64,000 nt of DNA, from contig JAOWCC010000936.1 in the NCBI GenBank assembly GCA_030867875.1, positions 76,541,032 through 76,605,031 of the forward strand. The letters are read 5' to 3'. How positions within the stretch are numbered: position 1 is the stretch's first letter; each line of letters starts with the position of its first letter. Positions 34,801 through 49,800 of the stretch are shown in pieces. The position numbers were made by a program, and so were the translations under genes. A model generated the notes under the pieces. That model had not been told where the DNA came from. It made no database searches and saw nothing but the letters and a program-made list of their open reading frames with translations. Origin of the DNA: Actinernus sp. WN-2022. Taxonomy: Eukaryota; Cnidaria; Anthozoa; Actiniaria; Actinernidae.

Positions 34801-37800
34801 TGACAGATCTGAGAGAGAACTCTGCTAGCAGAGAATCAACAGGGCTAGTAATTTTTGGCGCTTTTTTCAAATATTTTTATACGCGACAATTAGGAAAATC
34901 CCTTCTTAGACTATCTCAGATACTTTCATGTTTATCATTCCATGCCCACGACTATGTTATCGACAGTACATCAATACCTTATTCAATAATTCTCTACTCA
35001 TTTGCTGATTCTTTTCTTCGGAGCAAATAGACGACAACTCTGAAAAAAGTAATTGACTTTCCCTGAAAGAAAATGAAAACAAATCTTTAGTACAGAGAAG
35101 CCATGAGGTGGAGCCAATAAAACTTATATACGTGTGTACTTTACAAGTAACACATTTGTAAAATACACGCGGTGTAAGTTAATAGCTTTATTGATTTGGA
35201 AGCAGGTGTAAATTACTTCTGGAATGTCACAAAACATGAGCAAGACATCGAGATTTTACCGAACAAACCTATCACAAATATCAAACAATAATGTTTAAAA
35301 CAATCTAGCGTTACGTGTGTAACCGTATGGCAATAGCAATAGCGTCATTTTACTACAACTACCAGAATCCTTTTCAATGAATTGTTTTTCTCATTCAGAT
35401 TTTTAAACTCCTTTGAGAATACAAAGGCAATGTGAACAAAAGAAACCATGCAAAGGATTCTGGTAGTTGTAGTATGTGACGTCATCAAGCAGTTGTCATA
35501 TCACAAGTAGATTTCGGTGAAGACCTGCGCGTGTTGCTCCTTGAGTGCCATGTTTCTCCTAGTAACTGGTGATTGGCTCGTTTGACGTTTGGATAGCCAA
35601 TCAATCAAGCACGCCGTAACGCTGTATACTGATTTCTTCTTTGCCGAGTTTTTCATTGTTCACTCACCGTGGAACAAACTGCCACGTGTTTCTCAGCCTA
35701 TGAATGGAAGCTGATTGGAGCGCAGAGATGATAGCTTTCAGGGAAGAGAAGTTCTTGAGGTCTCGGCATTGCTGGATGAGGAGAGAGAAAAACATATAGT
35801 AGGCAAAGAAGTAGATAAACCAGACAGCCAGTTTACAAGCATACATGTCGACTGATTTTTCTTTACGTAACTGTTGTTCTCATCACGTTTCAACGTCATC
35901 TTTGTATAGGAAGACAGACGCACGGTAAAATGACATCTATTTGTTAAGTAGAACATGGAGAACCATTTTGAACAACCTTGAGTTATAGATAGATATTGGG
36001 AGAACGAAAACTGGCTGTGGGAACACCTTGAAGAGTCATGTTTACTCTTCGTGCCGACATCCGACGGCAAAAAGAAACCCATTCAAATCCTTGAACTGAG
36101 TGCTTCAAGCATTGGCTTAAATTTGCGACAAAAATTGTCTCGACTTCTGGGTTATACTTTTCTGGGAATGTTGTACGGGTATTTTCAAAATAGAGCCACA
36201 CATGTACAGAGCTTACCTTCGTTTCTGTCAGTTCTGATTTGGGGAATAACCGAATTCCGGAACGCTGTGCGTGCAAACTTACCGTCGGTCGATTTCTGCC
36301 AATAGTCCAGTTTCGTATTCGAAAATTACCGCTGAATGCAATGAATACAGACGCATGTACGCAGGGTTAGCCTCATTCTGAAGTTAAACATTCATAAATA
36401 CCAGCGAGAAGGTGCAAAACGCGAAACTATAACAATACGCAGAGTTGTGAATAGCCCACCTTCTCGCTGGTATTTATGAATGTTTAACTTCAGAATGAGG
36501 CTAACCCTGCGTACATGCGTCTGTATTCATTGCATTCAGCGGTAATTTTCGAATACGAAACTGGACTATTGTGATGAGAATTAATCGCACGTGCGTAAGA
36601 TTGTTTCTGGTGTTTGTCTAGTTCGTTATTTTATAAACTCGCCTATCGGCTCGGGATTTACAAGTTTTCTTGTGTTCTCCCAACATTGCTCGTTTTCATA
36701 TCAGAGAACCATAGACATTGATGTTATTACTTTATTATAAATATTCAATGGCACGCACGTTCTGATTGGCTGTTGTTTGCATGAGGTCTTATAAAATAGA
36801 CTCAATAGTACGCGCACTCTGATTGGCTGTTATCCAAGTTGCATGCACACCGCGGCAAAATGCCAGGCGTATCAACCAATCAACCAATCAATGACCTTTA
36901 TTTACCCACGATAAAGTTTAAAGCTTGGAGCTTGTGATGTGTAATTCATTAACGAGCTAAAATAGGTAATTTGTATAACTAAGATACTAATACTTATATT
37001 AAATAATGCTAGTATATAACAATATAACTGGAATTATAATAATTAATACCAATAAATAGAGCGATGATGCTAAATGATGCCTAAAACCTTAAATCTTAAA
37101 TATCTCTTACGTTTCTATTAGTTTGAACAGATATTTCCTGTGAGATAGGATTTCTTATAAGATCATATTTGGAAGCGGTTTCGGTGAAGGCTGAAATAGT
37201 GGTCGCGCGTGTCTGTGCCTAAGACTTTCACAGGTTGAAGTTTTCTTAATTTTTCACTGTGAGTTTACTAAGTTATAAAATAATTTACTAAAAACGTTTA
37301 TAAGACCTCGGAAACTTGTATTTGAACTCCAGAGCCTTCGTTCTTTCGGCCAGCGGAGCCGTTTTGCCGCGGTGTTAATTACTGCATGTGGCTTTATAAA
37401 ATAGATTCAATAGTACACGCACTCTCATTGGTTGTTACTCTTGTTTGCATGAGGCTATGCTGTAAACACGGGCATGATTTTGAAATACCTGAGCGATGTT
37501 GATCCAGTGTATGATTTGCTTTGCCCTCATAGTTGGCCCAGAGCCCTTTTTTCCAGAACACATCAGTATGGTAGATATCACTCTTAAGGACACAACATTG
37601 AACTGGTCAACTGTCGCCTTCACTGTAGACGCTGGATCTCCTCTTTCTTTGCCTTTCCTGCGAGACCACACAGACCCCATGCAATGCCAAGCAATCACCT
37701 TGCGAAAAAGCTCCTACGAATGGAAAATATAACGAGGGAAGTTTAGGGACCGGGCCATTTATTAGAGGGGGGGGGGGGGGGGGGGGGGTGGGCTGGTGCA

Positions 37801-40800
37801 TTTTCATTTTCCTTAACATAATTTCAAGTGGCTCTGCTCATGTCACTGCATAAAGTAATGTGGCCCCCCAAGAGAGTGCACATGAAATGACATGACTCAC
37901 CCTAAATCACAATAACATTTATAATAGAGTGAAGGACTGTTATACACCAGATTTTGTTGTTTTGTTATATCATTTTTGATAATAAATTTGATTGTCATTG
38001 TGGTTGATCCCTCCAGGACTGGTTTCTTTAGTAGAAAGGAAAATGGAATGCACAACATTACATGGCCGGTCCCTTACTCATGTACTGTGCAGTCAAGCTC
38101 CTGTCAGTAAACCGGAAGTCCATAACCAGAAGTCTCGATCAGTCCGATACAAGTGCATTTGCGAAATCAGACGCTGATTGGTTGGAGAGGAGTGGTGACT
38201 ATGCAGACTGAGTGGAATCACCACTTCTTGAATTAAAGAAGTCATACTGGTATTGTATCTAGTTCGTGTTTAAAATCTCTTGTTCAAGGATGTTTGAAAC
38301 GAACAGTTTAGAGTAGATTAGATTTTTTATTCAGGCCGGGTAGCGTGCGAGTTGCGAGAACTTTGTTGAATCAATACAGTTGATACAGGGATGGATCAAT
38401 CGATCACAAGATCATGGAGATCAAGGGGGGATCGGGGTGCTTCATGACCTTTACTACGCTGAACAGACGGACATCGCAGCTAGAATTACAGTATAAAGGT
38501 AATCATTTGCAAACACGCGATATAGGAGAGTCTTCCCATCGGGACGGTAGACTTAAAACCGTTTTCTCTATTTCATCATAATCTCACCTAACGACAAATA
38601 CATAACCAATTCAAGGAAGGCTGTCACATGTTAGCTTTATAATTGGAACATTTCAATTGCTATGCCGATATATTCGCCGTATGTTTGATATACGCGAACG
38701 GTTTAAGCATTCACTCTTAATATAACAAGACAGATGAACGAAAATATTTTTTTATGTAAGTCAAGAATGTTTAATATTATACTTATTCACAATCACAAAT
38801 ACTTTTACGTAAATATTTGACATTTTTACTACCCGGCCGGACTGACGATTAATTCGACCAAGTTGTATGTATACTTGCTCGGCTCCACATCCCATAATAC
38901 AGTGACCAAGCAGAGTATTACGTGACATAAAAAACAAAACTTTTTTGTAAAATGAATAACCCATATGTTCTATTTTTAAAAGGTTTTCTCAAATTTATTT
39001 TTCAGCTCGCACTTTACGTTTTGGACTTTTCTATATTTGCCTTGCGCGAATCAAAATTATTTTCTTTTCCAATTTTACACAGAGAGCTTTCACAACCGTT
39101 TGCAGTCATTTATTTACAAGAGTCCCACAATCACTAATTTCATTTACATATCATCACTTACAGAATCCATAAGGGTCAACTGTTCAGCAAATATCGCTGG
39201 ATCTATTGACTGCAAGTCCATGTCTAGTCCGTCGTAAGAGCCTCCCATTTTGTCTGCTTCAACAACATAATCTACATCCTTAAGCATTGACAGTCGGAAA
39301 GGAATAGGGTCACCTGATGAAAGAAAGATACACATTTCAGACAGCAATCTGCATAATCTCTTTGATAATTTATGATAGGAAATAATTTAAATTGCATGAA
39401 ACTGATTTATCATCATGATGTGAGAAAAGTCTTGTCTGCTAGCTCGGGGCTTATAGTGGGTTTTCTTGCCGATTTGATTTGCAAGGAGCCAAATTATACT
39501 CCTTTAAATTGAAACTAAATTAATATTACATTTCAAGTAGCTGGATAGACTCATATATGGGCTAGCTAGTGTAATAAGGTTGAAGCTTACCCACATCAAT
39601 TTTATTTTCTTCTCACCATGATCATTAACCAGTACAATTGCCTGTTTATTTATTTATATTTTTAAAATAATTAACAAATGCAGTTATCATTGTTTAGATC
39701 CAGGAGAGGAGGGGCAATAACAACACTAACAACAATAATCTTTATTGGTTACTCAAAACACAGGGATACCTAGCTAGGGGTAGCAATTTCAGATTTTACC
39801 TCACTTTCATGCCAAATGAAATTCCCTACCCCATACTTGACACCATTGCAGAATTCAAATGCAGGACACAACATACATGTTCTTTTGCTTGAATCTTTGC
39901 AACCAACAAAAAAAGGCTGTGAAAAGGGAAATGCGGGATAATAAATTGCATACCTTCATTCTCATAGGGAGTTATTTTGAATGTATCCAGCTTGAGCTGT
40001 GCTTTCTTGCTCAGCTCCTCTTTGTGGCTTTGGTCCACTTCTGTCTTGACAAACTGTAGTATCCTCTTCAGATTAGGAAAGTTAGGTGGTTCATTGAAAT
40101 CAGATGAAAACTGCTCCAGCCACACCATCAGTACTCCAACCACACCCCTAGAGCATAATAATATAATAACAACAACAAGTTTCACAAGTGCTTTTATATT
40201 TTATTTTTATTCTTCGTGTTGCAAGTTATAATTAATTGGCTCAACACATGTTGCAACTGCCCCAGATAATCAGTCCATAGGTGATGGAAGGCAGGATCAT
40301 TCAACAGTAAAATATCTCAAGACTGCTTGATGGAAGAAACCATAGTGATTTAAGTAGATTAAGTTTTATTTTTCCCCTCAAGAACCTATTTTAATTAATA
40401 GAACCTGCAGAGTCATTGCAGAATACATACCCCACAAATTGGTGTATTAAAAATTCATTTTCTATACTTTTCCATACAAACCCTCTAAACAACCCTTAAA
40501 CCCCAATTTCAGCCCTGAATCAATCTTAGAATGAGTCTGCATGAATTAAAATAAACCTGACTTAAAGAACACTCAACTCACACCAGTCACACAGTGGCCA
40601 TCCTTTCATAAAACACTTCTCATATATATGGCCCAAGTAAATCATTGATGCATACAGCCTCTTGTTATTATTGTTATCGTTATTATTATTATTATTTTAT
40701 ATGTTTATTATTATTATTATATTGAACCTACTACAAAATACATAAGCAAACATAACATAATTATTACTTGTGTAGGATTCCTACAGGATTCCTACTGTGA

Positions 40801-43800
40801 CATCATATGTAATCCTAGTTTAACCATAATTCCTATCCCTAACCCCAGGTTTAAGGTGTTTATAGGGATAATCCCAGGTTTTCCTACCATTACTACTGAT
40901 GAGTTAATCCTTTATTATTTCATTACTGTATTATTTTATTATTATTAAAAAAAAAAAAATTATGATATAATAATAATAATAACAATCTATTTTTATAGGG
41001 TCCATTTATTGAAGCCGATGTGGCTGCATTGAATTAACTATAGACAGACAGTAACTAGACAGAATAATTACGAATCTCAGTCGTCAATGAAGTGATAGTA
41101 AGTGTATGGCATATACAGTAAATGTAATAGGAGACTGAATCTGAATGAAGGTGAAAGGTTACACCTAAATGAGCAGCATACACATATTAAAACTTCATAA
41201 TTATATGAATTGAATTGTATATATACCTACATCAAATCAAGATAACAGAGATATATATTCCTGACAGCCGTGACAATATTTATTACTGATACTGATCAAC
41301 AATGTGTCACTATGAGGCTTTCAAATGATAAGTGGCTTCTAGCAATTATTCCATCTCATTGATCAACCTTCCTAGATTTCAGCTTCATGTTAATTAATAA
41401 CTCTTCAGGGCTATAGAAAACAAATTAATGAACATGGCAATTTTGAATGGTAGCCCAAATTTGTCTAGCAAACTTGCCCATTGGGCAAGTGAGTCTGACA
41501 AAAAGTACTTGCTCAACATGAAAATCTACTTAAGTCCCTGCAGGGACTATCAGGAACAAGATTTTTCAAGCCTTAATTGTATGTTCATGGAATAAATGCC
41601 ATTTATACTTATTCACCTAACAATATTTTTGTATTTTATAACTTGCTTTTGTTCTGAGTGTTTTAATTCCTCTAACATTCTCAGTGCATGATAGCATTTG
41701 ATTATATTTTATATTTCTACTGTATATCACCTGTCAGTGAGACAGGAAACGAACCATAATGGGAGCACATCATAATATTCATTGCAATTTTATGGCAGAG
41801 ATTGAAATGTTTTTTTTATCATCACAAGGAGAGCTTGCTGTGCATTGTTTTAAATAACAACATATTTTGTATGGGCAGACTTTAGGAGGTTAAGCATGTA
41901 TACTAATAAAAGGCCTCAGGGATAAATGGGGTTCTTCCAGGTAATTTAAGGCATTGGAAACTCATCTCATATGGGTGGAGAGAGCAATATTAAAATTACC
42001 AACTGTGCAAAGTTTTGAGCAGATATTGTAGATACAGACAAAGTTACTATTAAGCTAACAATTAAAGTTTTAAAAATTACAGTCATTTCTCTGTATTTTT
42101 TATCTTTGCAAGTTTATAACCCCTAAAAATCAATGATATTGCTTTTTTTAGAATACAATATGATTTCTAATGAAGACCTTACAGGTATCAGTGCATGTCA
42201 TTTTTGTTTTATTTTTTAATGTTGATAATTGGACTCCACTCAGTTACTTAAATATACAGAGCTCAAAATTAATGCTCACAAAATGCTGGCAGATGTTGTA
42301 ATTTGCAAGTGGAAAGACTATTCACTAGCAAATTTCTGCAAGTCCCTTTAAGGTACAACTCATAAGATCTCATAAAACACTGCTGCGAGTTTATTGAACT
42401 GCTTCAAAAATGTCGATGTATAGAGTCATGTATGTTATTTTCAATTGGAAATTAATAGCCTATTTCGGCAGGAAAATCGAAGTTAAAGTTTATGTAAATT
42501 AGGACTGTTATCTATACCACTCATTAAACATTCATTTCTCTTGTTTTTGCTTCATGGATTATTAATGAGTTTTGAAGTTAATTTTGACACCCTGTATAAC
42601 TCCTGGACGTGTCGATTCGGAGTTATAGGCTGGTTCCAGGATTGACTACTGATGACTCGAAACATCTCTCGTCCATTATATTTATTTCAAGTCAACGTGA
42701 AACTAAAGAAACAATAGTACATACGAATTACAGATTACAACGGTTGCGAATTAAAAAGAAAATGGTACAAAACAGAAAGACGCTTACCACTTTCCTGCCT
42801 TAAAGCCAATAACTCTATTTGTACATAAGTCCTCTCGTTGAACTCAGTTATTTAGACGTTGTACCACTATCGGTTCTCTCGTTGAACTCACGCGGCGTAC
42901 AAAAGGGCGAAGATGCATAGAACAAGATATACTAAGCGAAATTTACATGATATTCGAGACGAAAAGTAAAATAAACGATGAACAAAGAAAATAACTTAGT
43001 TACATATACAAGGTCGGAGCGAAGGTATGTGAACATAGGTTACGTCATTAAAACAAAGGTAAGAAAATAACATTACGTAACAAAACAATGAAAACAAAAC
43101 GGCTGCAATTACATGGCTCTCCTAAATTTTCTCAAAATTTATCAGTTAGTTAATGTTCACTGCGCTCAAGTCGCGCAAGTCTATATTGTGGCTCTCCATC
43201 TCTGCACAGTTGCGCATTAGTCTCCTCCTCTGTGGCTCTCCATAACTTCTATGCCTTCCGTATAACCGTGCATATTCTAACTCCTCAAGACAGCAGATCA
43301 GCCTTCAGGCGGTTGATTCCTGCTCTTCGACTTTCAAGAGGAGTACCAGTTTGTGGATCGGCCTTTCCAAGACGCTGAATGCGGGTTTTCTTCCGTGGGT
43401 TGAACGCTCCGCCATTGTAATCTTAACCTTCCTCACAAGGCCGTCTTTGTCGATAAACGTTTCGTACACTCGGGCGATTCTCCAAAGATTCCTTGGGGCG
43501 TTCTCGTCTTTGATTATAACTACATCACCAACCTTCAGGTTCCGTCGAGGTCTGTTCCATTTGGGTCGTTCTTGCAGTGACTGTATATACTCTCCTTTCC
43601 AACGTTTCCAGAATTCATTTGCTAGAAACTGCACGCGCCGCCATCGTTTTGACGCATACAAGTCTAGGCGCTGGAATTCACCTGGTGGAGGTAGCAGAAT
43701 TTCCGTCTTTAACGTGAGGAGGTGATTGGGAGTAAGAGGTTCTGGACAATGTGGTGAGCATAGATTTTGAGCTGTAAGTGGACGGCTGTTCACTATGGTT

Positions 43801-46800
43801 TCTGCTTCACACATGAGCGTGCGAAGTGCCTCATCGTTGAGTTGGTGCCCGGCTTCATCTAGAAGGGTGGCTAAGATGCTACGTACAGTGCGGATTTGCC
43901 TCTCCCAAGCTCCACCCATATGGCTTGCGTAGGGGGGGTTCATTTTAAATTTGAACCAGTCGCAATTTCTCCTCTTCAGAAATTCTTCAATTGACTTCTG
44001 GTTCATCTTGTCAAAAGCTTCTTGTAATTCCGTCTTTGCGCCAACGAAATTCGTCCCTCTGTCTGATCGAAGCTGTCGTATAGGACCACGTCGAGCGAGA
44101 AAGCGACGGAGGGCGTTAATAAATGATGCTGTGTCAAGAGAGTTGGCTGTCTCAAGGTGGATAGCCCTGCAGGCCATACAGGTGAACAGTACTCCATATC
44201 TTTTTATTTCCTTGCGTCCTTCTTTGATAATCCAAGGTCCAAAGTAATCTACAGCGGAGTATGAAAACGGTGGCGCCTGCTCGAATCTATCTTCTGGTAG
44301 GTCTGCCATCTTTTGTTCTTGCACTTGACCACGTAGCTTTCTGCATGTTATACAATCTGAAATATAGTTGGAAACAGCTGAACTGCCACCAATAACCCAG
44401 TAACCACTTGAGCGAAGGGCATTCAGTGTGATTCCCCTGCCTTGATGCTTGATCCGTTCGTGCTGGTATCTTACGATCAATTTGGTCACATGATTCTTTC
44501 TAGGTAGAATGACCGGGTGCTTGATTTCGTTCGACATCTGCGATCTCTTGATTCGCCCTCCTACTCTCAGTAACCCGTGTTCGTCAAGAAAAGGATCTAA
44601 GCGAAACAGGGAGCTGGTTCTTTTCATCGTTTCTCTTCGTTCTCCTACTTGTTCTCTGCTGACTATACCGTTCTTTCTGGCGATTGCACGCAGTATCTTG
44701 ATTTCTTTAGCAAAGGCCTCTTCTTGTACTAACTTGAGAATCACACGCTCGGCTTCAACATATTCTTCTATAGTGATTGGTTGCTGGAGACACTTTGAAG
44801 AACGCATCCGTAGTCGGTTCTTGAGCTTCAAACACGCAGCAATAGCCTTCTTAGCACGTTTCCAATCGGAAAAGTATTGAAGTCGATCAAGCATCGACGC
44901 CATCTTAACTTCAGTGCCTTGGGTAGAAAGAACTCGCACTTTCTTGACTTCAGGATCTTCTTCAGAAACGGTGCGATCGCAGCATTCTTCGTCTTCTTGC
45001 GGTATCTTAGAGTTCCATAGGAATTGTGGACCTGTAAGCCACTGACTCTTCCCTATTTCCTGACCACTGAGTCCACGAGAAGCTACATCAGCTGGATTTT
45101 CTTTCGTTGTAACATACTTCCACTGTTTGGGGGAGCTGAGATCTCTGATTTGCTGAATTCTGTTAGCAACAAAGACATGGAATCGCCGAGTGTCATTAGC
45201 GATGTACCCTAATACAACTTGACTATCCGTCCAAAACGTCTCGGCGGTGATCCTGATGTCGCCAAGTTCGCGTCGTAACATGGCACTGACCTTGGTTGAT
45301 ATAAGGGCTGCCGCTAATTCCAGACGAGGTATTGTGATGGGCTTTAAGGGTGCAACTCGTGCCTTACCAAAAACGAAGGCGCAATGGACTTGGTCTTGAT
45401 CATTAACAAACCTTAAGTAAGAACACTGCCCATAGCCTTTACTGCTTGCGTCGGAAAAGTGGTGTAACTCTAATGACGTCACTCTTCCAAACTCGACTGG
45501 CTTGTAACATCGTTTGATGCCCATATCCTGCAGAGCTGATAAGTCGTTTCTCCATCTTTCCCAGCGCATCTGTATGTCTTCAGAAACTGAATCGTCCCAA
45601 TCTGCCTTGACTCTGCAAAGTTCCTGGAGAATCCGTTTTCCAACCAAGATGATTGGAGCAACAAATCCCAGTGGGTCGTAGAGAGAACTCACGGTAGAGA
45701 GAATTCCGCGTCTTGTTAAAGGTTTATCTTGAAGGACTATTCTGAATTGAAATTCATCAACCTCCACGCACCATTGAATGCCAAGTGCTCGTTCTAAAGG
45801 CAGTTCGCTGTGTTCGAGGTCGAGGTCTTTCAGGCCTTTTGCACGATCTTCGGTTGGAATGGTTTCGATGACCTTCCTCGAGTTCGAGATGAATTTGTGC
45901 AGCCTTAAACCACCCTTAGAACATATCTCGATACTGTCTCTAATCAATGTGATGGTTTCCTCTTCGGTTGATAACGACTTCAGACCATCGTCAACGTAGA
46001 AATCGTTCTGGATGAAGTTTGCAGCTTTTGAACTGATTTTGTCTCCGTAGTCACTTGCAGTCTTCTTGAGACCGAAGTTCGAGCATCCGGGAGATGATGT
46101 AGCCCCGAACAAATGAACGTTCATTCGGTACTCACATAGTTCTTTCTTGGTATTTCCATTCTCCCACCAGTAGAATCTAAGGAAGTCTCTGAACTCTTCG
46201 TCCACCTTAAACTGGTGGAACATGCCTTCTATGTCGCAAATAAACGCATAGGGTTCCTTTCTGAAGCGGAGAAGCACGCCAATCAAGGTGTTTGTCAAAT
46301 CAGGTCCCGGCAGAAGATGCCCATTCAGGGATTCGCCTTTGTATTTAGCGCTGCAGTCGTACACCACTCTTAGCTTGTTGGGCTTCCTTGTATGGAAAAC
46401 TCCGTGATGAGGAATGTACCAAATCTTTCCTTCTTCCCTGCCAATTGCATTTTCTGGTATTTTCTCAGCATATCCTCTATCGATGACATCTGTCATGGCT
46501 GTTACATATTGGCGTCGATACGTCTCATCCCTCTCGAGTCGTTGTTTTAACTTGCTTACGCGATGAAGAGCTAGGGACTTGTTATTTGGCAGCTTGGGAA
46601 TTTCTTCTCGGAAGGGAAGAGGCATTTCATAGTGTCCGTCGGGTCTTTGATGAATTCCATCCTCCATAATCTTCAAGAACTTTTTTTCGTCTCGTGACAA
46701 CTCCTTCTCATCAGTTTCTCTTTCCGAGAAGTCCATTTCGAACATTCGGTTGATTTGAAAAGGATTGATTATCTCCTTCGTCCGAGTTCTTAGTGAGAAA

Positions 46801-49800
46801 TGTGAAGACGAGCGTTGAGTGGACAAAGGATCGCCAAGCACTTCACATGCGATGATTCTATGGCTTACTCCAATACTGTCTTCGTCATCAACTTCAATGT
46901 AGTTCTTAGTGCTCTTGCCAATGATACCCCAACCTAAGTCCGTCTTCAAGGCATAAGGGCTGTGCTCGTCGCCTGGAATGACTTCGCGTGGCATGATAGC
47001 ACGAGGGCAGTCTGAGCCAATAAGAAGTCCAACTTCAATATCATCTCGAGGTGACATCAATTGATCTGCAATTTGCTCGCAGTGAGGCCACTGTCGCGCT
47101 GAATCTGGACTTGGTATCTGACTTCTTTTGGCCGGGATACTATCACGCGAGAATGCCTTCGGCAGCTGGATGGCAACTTGTTTATTCAAATCTTGCACGG
47201 CTAGGCCTCTGATCTTCTTACAGTCGATTAGTTCGTTTTCTCCGTGCATCGTCGATAGCGACAGCTGAGTGTTCTGACCTTCAATGCCAAGCTGCTTCAA
47301 TGTCTTATTTTTTACGAACGTTGTATCTGATTGGTCGTCTAACACTGCATAAACTAAGATCGTCCTTTCAGGATTATTGTTGTGAGAGAGCCAGACAGGT
47401 ACAATTAAGCATAAAGTTTCGTCTTTGACAGCATTTTCCATCTTCGTACAGCGTGATGTTGCTGTTGTTGCTTCAGGTTTGTTCTCTGAACTTTCATTTG
47501 TGGAATCCTTATTACTTATGGCTCTTATCCTAGCTCGTTTTTCGAAGTCCTCATGAAGAGAGGTGGGATGCAACCTTTGGCACGTGTTGCAAGTGCTTCT
47601 CTTAATGCAATACATAGATATATGACCAGGCTGCAAGCAGGCAAAACAAAGTCTCTTTTCAGATGCGAAATTCTTCCTCTCATCTACCGTCATCTTTAAG
47701 AATTCCTTGCAGATATCAAGCTCGTGTTTCTTTGCGCACAGCGAGCATGTAAACACTTGAGCTGTCTCTTTAGACCTTTTATCTTGATTTGACCTTGTAG
47801 GTGTGTTGTAACCCTTTGATCCTGTGTCTCGTGTCTCGTTTGACAGGGTGTTGGTAGATGCCGTGGCAAGAACTCTCGATCCTTGTAGTCTACTTGGTTT
47901 TGTGAACCTTTCAATAATATCCTTGATTGTCTTCTTCTGCTCTGTATTCTTTGATGTTGAAAACACAGGGTCGCAAGCGATGTCAGCTTCCTTTACGAGG
48001 AACTTTACAAACTTCTTGAATGGCGGAAACTGTCCCATCATTTCCTTATACTCATATACCGATCTACTCCATCTGTTGATGATCCATTGAGGCAATTTGG
48101 AGATCATCTTCTTATTTTCTTGATCATCATTGAGAGCCTTCAGAGAATCGATCTTGGCCATTGCCTTTTCACAATGAGTAAGAAAATCCGCGTATTTACG
48201 GAGTCCCTTTACATCACCAGAGGAGATCTTGGGCCATGCGTCTAACTTCTGACGAAATGCAGCAGCAACAGCAAATGGATCCCCAAAACGCTTGGATAGC
48301 ATGCCTTTAGCTTGCTCGTATGAATCTTCACCATTTATGAAGATAAAGCCATTTACCGCTTCCAAAGCTTCTTTGTCAACGTATTTCCGGAGGTAATGAA
48401 GTCTTTCTGAAGACTTGGTTACTCTACTTTCAATCAAACTTTCAAACGCTTGTAACCAAGCTGGATACTGTAAGAGATCCCCAGTAAATATTCCTGGTTC
48501 TGGAAGAGGAAGGCGTGCTTGGCCTTGGTTCTCAGCTAACATTCTTACTATTTCTATCAGTTGCGATGTGGAGTCGAGTGGAGGAGTAGTAGGCGTTACA
48601 TACTCATGTATCGGCTTAAAATCTGCAGCAGAGGGATTAAGTTGACTTTGTAAAGGCGGCTGCTGTAAAATTGTGACGTTTGAAAGCAAGGGCTGACATG
48701 CAGGACCGGGAGGCAGCGACCGATGAACGGCGTCTGAGTGTAGCTGTTGACGTACGGTGTCTGATACTAGCGGGGAACGCGCGGAGTCCGAGACCAATGG
48801 ACGATTTGCAATGTCCGGGACCGGTGCTTGACGAACAGTGTCCGGGGACAGCAGTCGCGGAGTGTCTTCCGGGACCAAAGATTGTTGGGCACTTGTTAAC
48901 AGCAGCTGACGTGTACAGTCCGGAATCAACAGTTGGCATGCTGCGGTGTCCGGGACCATCAAACTAGTAATTAGTGGATTAGATGCGGAGTCCAGGACTA
49001 ACGGTCGCTCGGAGATATCTGGAGTAGCTGTAAGCACGTGCTGAGTTCGTGAAGCTGTTAGCACGAGCTGACCTCGTGAAGATGTAAGTACGGGCTGACC
49101 GTGTAAAGCTGTAAGTACGGGCTGACCATGTGAAGCTGTAAGTACGGGCTGACCATGTGAAGCTGTAAGTACGGGCTGACCATGTGAAGCTGTAAGTACG
49201 GGCTGACCATGTGAAGCTGTAAGTACGGGCTGACCATGTGAAGCTGTAAGTACGGGCTGACCATGCTCTAAATCCGGTAGACTTTCGGTAACATGACTCA
49301 TACTATTAGTATATGCCAATTGATAATCTAGGTATTTCTGCAAGTGTTCCTCAGAGCCAAGTTTGGTTGGCGGGCCTTCAGGAATTGAATCCTCTTTCAT
49401 TCCTATCTTGGCTTTCAAAGCCTCTATACTCTTCTCTAGTGACTTCAGTTTCTCACGATGAGTTTCCCGCGACGAGTTGTAAACCCGCGAACTTCCACTT
49501 CCACTTCTACTTCGGTGAGCTGTTGCGTGACTGCTTGCCCGACTGCTAGTTTCGCCCGACGAGGCGTTAATCCGTGAACTTCCACTTCTACTTCGGTGAG
49601 TTGTTGCGTGACTATTTGCGTGACTGCTTGCGTGACTTACCGAACTCCGTGCGCGTGTACTTCTTAGATCAGTCTCTAAATACTCCAACTTTTCCTTCAG
49701 TTTGCATAACATTGCGACGTTTTCCTTTGAGAATTCTTCAATCGATTCGAATAGCCTGTCCTTTTCTGCTTCCGATTCCAAATTAGATTCCATAGCTTCT

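Larger units (their letters stand above)
28351..39313 (-). other. RALGDS: RalGDS catalytic CDC25/RasGEF domain exons 5-13
   Basis: Residues of about 245-510. Landmarks in order: [114 protein letters not shown]. All core family motifs are present and none is broken. Two exons are unusually short: 33 nt (30844-30812, [11 protein letters not shown]) and 72 nt (28422-28351). Confidence 0.92.

Noticed and set aside
34647..35030. 127-aa plus-strand ORF
   Set aside because: It overlaps RalGDS exon 35062-34978 on the other strand and shows no domain or compositional sign of coding.
43351..49786. Plus-strand ORFs across the BEL element
   Set aside because: Shadows of the 2251-codon minus-strand ORF with no recognisable domains.
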